Source: Spirosoma lacussanchae
GTDB taxonomy: Bacteria > Bacteroidota > Bacteroidia > Cytophagales > Spirosomataceae
Reading direction: 5' to 3'
Assembly: GCF_005870035.1 (NCBI RefSeq)
Contig: NZ_SWJG01000006.1
Coordinates: 62,001 to 126,000, forward strand
Length of the DNA stretch: 64,000 nucleotides
Both the position numbers and the translations under genes were made by a program. Numbering within the stretch: the first letter of the stretch is position 1; each line of letters begins with the position of its first letter. Shown in pieces: positions 58,926-64,000 of this stretch. A model generated the notes under the pieces. That model ran no database searches. It was not told the DNA's origin and saw nothing but the letters and a program-made list of their open reading frames with translations.

Positions 58926-60101
58926 TTATTTGTAAACTACCTCCCTGGCCACTCGCTCCTCATTGGCTTTGCCATAGTAGCGAACGTGCTTAGTAGTGGT
59001 ATGGCCGAGCATAGCGGCCACGCTTTCCTCTGACACACCGAGCTCATTAAGCATGAGGTTGGTAAAGGTTTTACGGGCAACCTTAACGGTGAGTTTGGTT
59101 TTGATGCCTGCCAGGTGTTGAATCTGCTTCAACCAGTCGTTAAAGCCGGAGTTACTGATTTTAGGCAGGTTCTCCACGCTGCCATATTTGGCAATCAGCG
59201 CCAGCGCTTTATCCGAGAGGGGCACCAGTTGCACCGGCTCATTCACGAAGAAATCGGATTCGGCATACTTGCCACGAGTTTTATACAGCCATTTCCGGCC
59301 ATCAATGCCGGTGCGAACGTCGGCAGTGGTGAGGGTTTGGGCATCCTGGTAATGGAGGCCGGTGTAAATCGAGAACAAAAACAGATCCACGATTCGCTGT
59401 ATTTCCGGCCTCCAGTCGGTGCTGGCCAGCTCATTGAGCTCCTGCCTGGTAATGTGGTCGGTGTTGACCTTTTCCCGTTTCTTGTAGACGAACGAGGCTA
59501 GCTTATCCACCCGCAAGATTTCGCGCCTTACGGCATCTTCTGTGATGTTCTTAAGCACCTGAGTATGCCGAACGATGTAATTGCGGTCTAAATCCCGTTC
59601 GTTGCACCACCTGACAAATTCGTCAGCGGATCCGAGGCTAAACCGATCAGCAGCCAGCTTTTTCCATTTCCGATCCAGCAGGAAAAGCCGGATGTTTTCG
59701 ATTCGGGTTTTGTAGTTGCGACGCGTACCACCGTTTTTGTAGGTGGCGTTTATGTGCTGCTCATACAAATCCACCAGCTCCCAAAACGTATAGCTACGCT
59801 GCTGTTTGCCGGTGTACAGATCGGCCAAATGTTGGGCGCTTACGGGGTCTCCAGCGCTCTCCAACTGGAGGAACATCCTGGTAATGTCGGAATGGATTTG
59901 GGAGAGCTTGGTATTTTCATCGAACACCCGGAGGCTCTTGCCTTTGATGCGTTGCTTTTCGGAATCCCACTCTTTATCCGATACCTGGATAAAGGTGGAA
60001 AAATCATTAGCGGCCACACCCTCTACTTTGATCCGGCAATATATGGCGGCTTTACCATCCGGTTTTTTTCGGTTCTTCCGTTTGATGAACAGAACACGCA
60101 T
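58926..60101 (-). CDS. Tyrosine integrase of the prophage
   Basis: 391 residues, typical of Bacteroidetes phage integrases: arm-binding and SAM-like core-binding N-terminus ('YTFWELVDLYEQHINATYKN'), catalytic domain from about 210. Box I reads FSIYTGLHYQDAQTL, with His where Arg I is expected; box II reads KVARKTF, keeping Arg II but with Lys where the first His of HxxR would be; LGH and the nucleophile Tyr in 'KHVRYYGK' are present. IntDOT of Bacteroides also lacks Arg I and is active. Faces away from attR, 273 bp from it, with a promoter and arm-site region between. Confidence 0.92.
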   Translation of the reverse strand: MRVLFIKRKNRKKPDGKAAIYCRIKVEGVAANDFSTFIQVSDKEWDSEKQRIKGKSLRVFDENTKLSQIHSDITRMFLQLESAGDPVSAQHLADLYTGKQQRSYTFWELVDLYEQHINATYKNGGTRRNYKTRIENIRLFLLDRKWKKLAADRFSLGSADEFVRWCNERDLDRNYIVRHTQVLKNITEDAVRREILRVDKLASFVYKKREKVNTDHITRQELNELASTDWRPEIQRIVDLFLFSIYTGLHYQDAQTLTTADVRTGIDGRKWLYKTRGKYAESDFFVNEPVQLVPLSDKALALIAKYGSVENLPKISNSGFNDWLKQIQHLAGIKTKLTVKVARKTFTNLMLNELGVSEESVAAMLGHTTTKHVRYYGKANEERVAREVVYK

Positions 60102-60373
60102 TTTTTACGATACATGAAAATATGTTGTTATTAGTTTGGTAAAAAATTGGCAAAACTAATACAACACAACCCTATTATATCTATGGTACATTTGTATTAT
60201 ACAGACAAATTGGTAACTACTTGTAAACAGGTGAGTAAAGAGCACCTCAGTTGGTAGGTGGTACACCTCAGTAGCTGCCCGCTTGCAGTCGATTCGTACA
60301 GAGTACAATAGGGGGTACACAAAGCAAAAGCCCACTTAAAAGCGGGCTTTCTGGCTAGTTGTTAATGTATCTG
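60102..60373. promoter_or_regulatory. Integrase promoter and putative attP arm region
   Basis: 272 bp between the integrase and attR. Contains an imperfect inverted repeat of about 15 bp (TGTTGTTATTAGTTT near 60123 against AAACTAATACAACA near 60154), a CACCTCAGT direct repeat (near 60243 and 60264) and GTACA repeats near 60296-60318, all possible integrase or excisionase sites. The integrase promoter should lie in the AT-rich part next to 60101. Confidence 0.5.
60327..60350 (-). terminator. Prophage-supplied terminator for tRNA-Arg
   Basis: 7-bp AAAGCCC/GGGCTTT stem with a T-run on the minus strand, 24 bp after attR inside the prophage. It would stop tRNA transcription that originally ended at 21995-22033. 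Confidence 0.65.
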
Positions 60374-60390
60374 GTGCACTCGTAGGGATT
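60374..60390. repeat. attR, 17-bp core repeat
   Basis: Identical to 22042-22058. Forms the 3' end of the intact tRNA-Arg gene, so integration restores the tRNA. Confidence 0.9.
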
Positions 60391-60448
60391 CGAACCCCAA
60401 ACCTCCTGATCCGTAGTCAGGTGCTCTATCCAATTGAGCTACGAATGC
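60375..60448 (-). tRNA. tRNA-Arg(ACG)
   Basis: 74 nt; 7-bp acceptor GCATTCG/CGAGTGC with one T.G pair, D arm GCTC/GAGC, anticodon stem CCTGA/TCAGG around CTACGGA (anticodon ACG), T arm with TTCGAAT loop, discriminator A, CCA not encoded. Its 3' third is the prophage attachment site. Confidence 0.95.
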
Positions 60449-60467
60449 GATTTACATTTTTTGCGGA

Positions 60468-60511
60468 GTGCTCTATCCAATTGATGTCGAGCGCGACCCC
60501 GGTACGAATGC
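60468..60511 (-). repeat. Broken duplicate of the tRNA-Arg 5' half
   Basis: 60468-60484 repeats the D-arm part of the tRNA (17 bp identical to 60421-60437) and 60502-60511 repeats the acceptor start; an unrelated stretch of about 18 bp replaces three bases between them. It lies just upstream of the tRNA gene. Confidence 0.7.
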
Positions 60512-60564
60512 ATTTCCCGTTGATTGGGAGTGCAAAAGTAGGGAGAAAAAAGGCGTCTGTCAAC

Positions 60565-61362
60565 CTATCGGCCCGAAAAATTTGCTTTTCGCTTCATCAG
60601 AAAGGCACCAATCCCCTCGGCGGCATCGGCCGAACGACCTAGTGCATCCTGATTTTCAGCTTCCTGCTCCAGCTGGTGGTCAAGGTCCGAATACAGCGAT
60701 TGATTCAAAACTTTTTTTAACGCCCCGATCGCGCGGGTAGGGGCAGTGGCGTAATACCCCACTACCTCCGCTATGGCCGCGTCGAGTTCAGCCGCAGGAA
60801 CCGAGCGGCTGACGAGGCCGATCTGGGCCGCTTCGGGGCCGTAGACGCGTTGGCCGGTGCTGCTGAGCTCAAAAGCCCGCTGAGGGCCCACCAGACGCGG
60901 CAGAAAGAACGTAGAGCCGGCGTCGGGCATGAGGCCAATGTTGATGAAGATCTGGCTGAAATAAGCCTCGTCGGTGCAGATAACGACGTCGCAGGCCAGG
61001 GCCAGCGAACAGCCCGCACCAGCCGCCACCCCGTTGATACGACCCACAACGGGTTTGGGCAGGTTACGGATGGCCCGGATCATGGGGTGATAGCCGTTCC
61101 GCAGCGAGTCGCCCAGATTCATCGTTCCTCCCGAGGCTGCCGCGCTGGCGAAGCCTTCTTTCAGGTCGGCGCCGGAGCAGAAGGCTTTGTCGCCCGCGCC
61201 GGTCAGCACCACGACCCGCACGCGGTCGTCGGCACCGGCGGCTTCCATAGCGCTGGTAATATCCCGGATCAGGCCGGGGCTGAGGGCGTTGTAGACCTGG
61301 GGCCGGTTGAGGGTAATGCGGCAAACGCCGTCGGCCAGTTCGTAGAGCAGTGTATCGTACAT
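60565..61362 (-). CDS. Enoyl-CoA hydratase/isomerase family protein
   Basis: 265 residues. Crotonase fold with oxyanion-hole segments 'FCSGADLKEGFAS' and 'INGVAAGAGCSLALACDVVI', and 'NIGLMPDAGSTFFLPRLVG', where Asp replaces the hydratase Glu; this pattern is closer to PaaG-type isomerases (ring 1,2-epoxyphenylacetyl-CoA isomerase) than to classical hydratases. The next genes are not paa genes, so the substrate is left open. Cytoplasmic. Confidence 0.88.
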   Translation of the reverse strand: MYDTLLYELADGVCRITLNRPQVYNALSPGLIRDITSAMEAAGADDRVRVVVLTGAGDKAFCSGADLKEGFASAAASGGTMNLGDSLRNGYHPMIRAIRNLPKPVVGRINGVAAGAGCSLALACDVVICTDEAYFSQIFINIGLMPDAGSTFFLPRLVGPQRAFELSSTGQRVYGPEAAQIGLVSRSVPAAELDAAIAEVVGYYATAPTRAIGALKKVLNQSLYSDLDHQLEQEAENQDALGRSADAAEGIGAFLMKRKANFSGR

Positions 61363-61389
61363 GATCGGTAAAGGTTAGTCAGGGCAAGG

Positions 61390-62088
61390 TTAGATAAACC
61401 AGAACACGGCCAGCAGGCTGATGGTCACCCCCAGCGCCAGCCCGGCCAGGATCTGGCCGGGCGTATGGGCATTGAGCTTCAGACGAGCACTGGCCACAAA
61501 TCCGGCCAGCAGCACCAGCAGCAGCATCGGGAGAAACAGGTCGGTCAGGCTGAATTTCAGCATCAGCCCGCCAATGCCGCCCAGTACGCCCCCCAGTCCG
61601 ACGCCGTGGGCGCTGATTTGCCAGTATAGACTGATCAGCCCGACCAGCAGTATCGATACGGCAATACTGCCCAGCAGAATCGCTATTTCGGGCGCTACGG
61701 TCGAGACGAGCTGCATCCGGAAGGCAAACAGATAAGCGACAAAGGTGTAGATGAGCGCCGTCAGGAAATAGGGCAGCCGGCGGTCGGCCAGGGTTTCGAG
61801 CTGGAGGCTGCTGACGTAGCCCGTACGAACCAGATAAACGATCAGCAGCGAGGGCACCGCGAAGGTGCCAATGAAGATCAGCACCAGCAGGCTGAGCCGC
61901 AGGGCCGGCGAAAACGCATCCATACCCACTACACCGGGTGCCTGAAACAGCAACAGGCCGAACAGCAGTGTCGGCATGAGTAGGGGGTGCAACAGAATCG
62001 AGAGGAAGCGGGCGAACGAGGTTGTCAATGAATAACGATGAATGATAATTGATGAATTCGTTTTGGGGAGCCTGCGGCTGGGTTGCAA
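61390..62088 (-). CDS. PAP2-like membrane protein
   Basis: 232 residues with about six to seven membrane segments (e.g. 'LLMPTLLFGLLLFQAPGVV', 'LLVLIFIGTFAVPSLLIVYL', 'IAILLGSIAVSILLVGLISL'). The end 'LNAHTPGQILAGLALGVTIS' corresponds to the last catalytic block of PAP2 phosphatases (HTxxQVLAG), while the first block (KxxxxxxRP) is not clear. Possibly a phosphatase acting on lipid phosphates such as undecaprenyl diphosphate, or an inactive relative. Lies 55 bp downstream of rpoN on the same strand. Confidence 0.65.
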   Translation of the reverse strand: MQPSRRLPKTNSSIIIHRYSLTTSFARFLSILLHPLLMPTLLFGLLLFQAPGVVGMDAFSPALRLSLLVLIFIGTFAVPSLLIVYLVRTGYVSSLQLETLADRRLPYFLTALIYTFVAYLFAFRMQLVSTVAPEIAILLGSIAVSILLVGLISLYWQISAHGVGLGGVLGGIGGLMLKFSLTDLFLPMLLLVLLAGFVASARLKLNAHTPGQILAGLALGVTISLLAVFWFI

Positions 62089-62143
62089 AGTTAACCGTCC
62101 TGCCTGTTGTCACTCATCATCCATCCTCCATAATTCGTTGTTC

Positions 62144-63598
62144 CTATAACTGTTTTCGCAACCGGGCTACGGGTATGTTGAGTTGCTCACGGTATTTGGC
62201 CACGGTACGGCGGGCAATGTTATAACCGCGATCATTCAGAATCTTCTCCAGCTTATCGTCCGAGAGCGGGTTCATCTTGGGTTCGCTGTCGATGAGATCT
62301 TTCAGGATGTTTTTCACCTCGCGGCTGCTGACGTCTTCTCCCGTATCGGTCGAGATCCCTTCCGAGAAGAAATATTTGAGCGGATAAATGCCGAACTCGG
62401 TCTGGACGGCCTTGCTGTTGGCTACCCGCGACACGGTCGATACGTCCATGTCGATGAGCGTGGCAATGTCTTTCAGGATCATGGGGCGCAGCTTCGACTC
62501 GTCACCGGTCAGGAAGAAGTCGTACTGGAACCGCACGATGGCGTTCATGGTCTTGAGCAGGGTTTGCTGCCGCTGTTTGATGGCGTCGATGAACCACTTG
62601 GCCGCGTCGAGCTTCTGCTTCACGAACGAGACCGTTTCGCGCAGGGATTTGTTCTGCTTGCTGCTCTTGTCGTAGGTATCGAGCATGTCGGCAAACGACC
62701 GGCTAATGCGCAGTTCGGGCGCGTTCTTGGAGTTCAGCGTCAGTTCAAGCTTGCCGTTGCTGTTGGTCAGGATAAAGTCTGGAATAAGGTACTGTACGTT
62801 GCCGGCTTCGCCTTCTACCGACCCCGGCTTGGGGTTGAGCTTGATAATCACATCGACCACCCGTTTCAGCGATTCGTCGCTGATGTTGAGCCGTCGCTGA
62901 ATTTTGTCGTAGTGTTTCTTCGAGAACTCATCGAAAAAATCTTCGATGATGCGAACGGCCAGTACGTTGTAGGGGTCCGACTGATCTTTACGCCGGAGTT
63001 GCAGCAGCAGGCATTCCTGGAGCGAGCGGGCGGCAATACCCGGCGGGTCGAACGTCTGAATTTTATGCAGCACTTCCTGAATTTCTTCGGCATCGGTGAA
63101 TACATTCTGCGAAAAGGCCAGATCGTTCACAATGGCCTGCATGGATCGGCGGATGTAGCCATCGGCTTCGATACTGCCAATCAGCTGTAGGCCGATGATC
63201 CGCTGTTCTTCGCTAAGCGAGAGGTACCCGAACTGCTGTAGCAGCGAGTCGGTCAGGCTCGAGCTGGTGGCTAGCGGCATGTCGCGCTCTTCTTCGCTGT
63301 AGTTGCCGTCGCCCTGCATCTTGTAGCCGGCATAATCTTCACCCTGCAGGTAGCTGTCGATATCGAGGTCGTCGGTGCGGTCTTTGTAGTCGTCGTCACC
63401 GAAATCATCGTCGAAGGGATCATCTTCTTTCTGATCGAACTCGTCGTCCATGCCTTCTTCCAGCGCCGGGTTGATTTCCAACTCCTCTTCGATGCGGGTA
63501 TCCAGTTCGGCAGTAGGAATCTGCAACAGCTTTATGAACTGAATCTGCTGGGGCGATAACTTCTGCTGAAGAGACTGGGAAAGGCTTAACTTCTGCAT
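62144..63598 (-). CDS. rpoN: RNA polymerase sigma-54 factor
   Basis: 484 residues, normal length. Region I starts 'MQKLSLSQSLQQKLSPQQIQ' with the Gln/Leu-rich activator-binding motif and 'ELEINPALEEG', followed by an acidic region II (about 50-105), the core-binding region III and the DNA-binding domain with the RpoN box ARRTVAKYRE near the C-terminus. Directs polymerase to -24/-12 promoters with ATP-dependent activators. Upstream and divergent of it is the pncB start. Confidence 0.97.
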   Translation of the reverse strand: MQKLSLSQSLQQKLSPQQIQFIKLLQIPTAELDTRIEEELEINPALEEGMDDEFDQKEDDPFDDDFGDDDYKDRTDDLDIDSYLQGEDYAGYKMQGDGNYSEEERDMPLATSSSLTDSLLQQFGYLSLSEEQRIIGLQLIGSIEADGYIRRSMQAIVNDLAFSQNVFTDAEEIQEVLHKIQTFDPPGIAARSLQECLLLQLRRKDQSDPYNVLAVRIIEDFFDEFSKKHYDKIQRRLNISDESLKRVVDVIIKLNPKPGSVEGEAGNVQYLIPDFILTNSNGKLELTLNSKNAPELRISRSFADMLDTYDKSSKQNKSLRETVSFVKQKLDAAKWFIDAIKQRQQTLLKTMNAIVRFQYDFFLTGDESKLRPMILKDIATLIDMDVSTVSRVANSKAVQTEFGIYPLKYFFSEGISTDTGEDVSSREVKNILKDLIDSEPKMNPLSDDKLEKILNDRGYNIARRTVAKYREQLNIPVARLRKQL

Positions 63599-63877
63599 GG
63601 TAGTGATGTTTCAAATCGGGTAGAGGTGTCAACGGGGATTGGCTGCTCCGGTTGGCAAAATGCCCCTCACAATTATCAGACCAATTTAGTTAGGATTTTG
63701 TTTAGGGCTACAAAAAAAATACACCAAGTCGTTCAGAATTAATGATTTGGCCTAAAAAAGTGCCTGGTTAACGATCTTTATGGGTTAGTAAATTGCTGAT
63801 AGATAGCCATTTAATGGCTTGCTTTCGGGTGTTGGCAGCGGATACGAAAACTGGTATCATTTTTCTACCTTAGCGTC

Positions 63878-64000
63878 ATGACAAATAAGCTGTACGACAC
63901 CTCGCTGAGTCTGCTTACCGATCTCTATCAGGTCACTATGGCCTATGGGTACTGGAAATCAGGCACTGCCGAAAAGGAAGCGGTCTTTAATCTGTATTTC
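63878..64000 (+). CDS. pncB: Nicotinate phosphoribosyltransferase, N-terminal part
   Basis: 41 codons before the window ends. '[20 protein letters not shown]' followed by '[19 protein letters not shown]' is the conserved start of the nicotinate phosphoribosyltransferase family, which makes nicotinate mononucleotide from nicotinate and PRPP in NAD salvage. The start ATG is at 63878, after a 279-bp divergent region with rpoN. Confidence 0.85.
   Translation, partial: MTNKLYDTSLSLLTDLYQVTMAYGYWKSGTAEKEAVFNLYF

Larger units (their letters stand above)
22042..60390. mobile_element. Tailed-phage prophage, about 38.3 kb, in tRNA-Arg
   Basis: Bounded by the 17-bp direct repeats 22042-22058 and 60374-60390, with a tyrosine integrase next to attR and a repressor next to attL. 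It contains portal, protease, scaffold, capsid candidate, both terminase subunits, tape measure, tail proteins, fibre, spanin-like pair and endolysin, so it is likely a complete virus genome. Late genes run rightward. The tape measure suggests a long tail; no sheath protein is seen, so siphovirus-like is more likely than myovirus-like. No replication genes are recognised. Core genes are GC-rich with strong GCC/CTG/AGC codon preference; three cargo units are AT-rich. Confidence 0.92.

Noticed and set aside
22042-60390. Mu-like transposable phage
   Set aside because: There is a tyrosine integrase, a tRNA attachment site and 17-bp att repeats; no transposase A/B pair, no 5-bp target duplication.
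61379-62113. Overlapping 244-codon frame on the same strand as the PAP2-like protein
   Set aside because: The other frame (61390-62088) has clean membrane segments and a PAP2-like end; this one is Arg/Pro-rich and crosses all hydrophobic segments out of frame.

Overview
The window looks like the chromosome of a Cytophagales bacterium (Bacteroidetes; Spirosoma-like, an inference). The evidence is a T9SS C-terminal sorting domain on a large Ig-repeat protein, scarce Shine-Dalgarno sites, promoter -7 boxes of the TAnnTTTG type, and RpoN, GH20, AraC and enoyl-CoA hydratase genes of Bacteroidetes character. No species can be fixed from the sequence alone.

Layout. 1-22 kb is chromosome: the end of a GH20 hexosaminidase, small envelope proteins, a six-gene cell-surface operon (2497-11715) ending in a T9SS-exported Ig-repeat protein, a two-gene membrane/lipoprotein unit, an orphan HsdR-N nuclease-like gene, a beta-lactamase-fold hydrolase, an AraC regulator, map, a PIN toxin/antitoxin pair and a decayed hsdM fragment. 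22042-60390 is a complete-looking tailed prophage of about 38.3 kb inserted in the 3' end of a tRNA-Arg(ACG) gene, bounded by a 17-bp direct repeat. 60375-64000 is chromosome again: the tRNA, a tRNA half-remnant, an enoyl-CoA hydratase, a PAP2-like membrane protein, rpoN and the start of pncB.

Prophage plan. At the left end a repressor (22173-22592) and a membrane-anchored partner run leftward, and a short early region runs rightward. No replication gene is recognisable. Late genes run rightward in blocks: spanin-like pair, portal and adaptor genes with a CHAP-like endolysin, tail genes, tape measure, tail fibre and DUF1353, then protease, scaffold, capsid and terminase. Each block begins at a copy of one motif, GTCCTTT-N24-nAnYTTTG. 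I found five copies with identical spacing plus one variant, and read them as a phage late-promoter family.

Cargo. Three AT-rich units sit against or between the phage modules: a secreted lipoprotein with a small membrane protein (27059-28652), a NACHT-type NTPase facing against the tail genes and closed by a perfect 29-bp inverted repeat (39439-41377), and a PAS sensor histidine kinase between terminase and integrase (56906-58870). The NACHT gene is the best candidate for a prophage-carried anti-phage system. The late-promoter set, a probable -1 frameshift site (54000-54006) and the histidine kinase are the other main points of interest.
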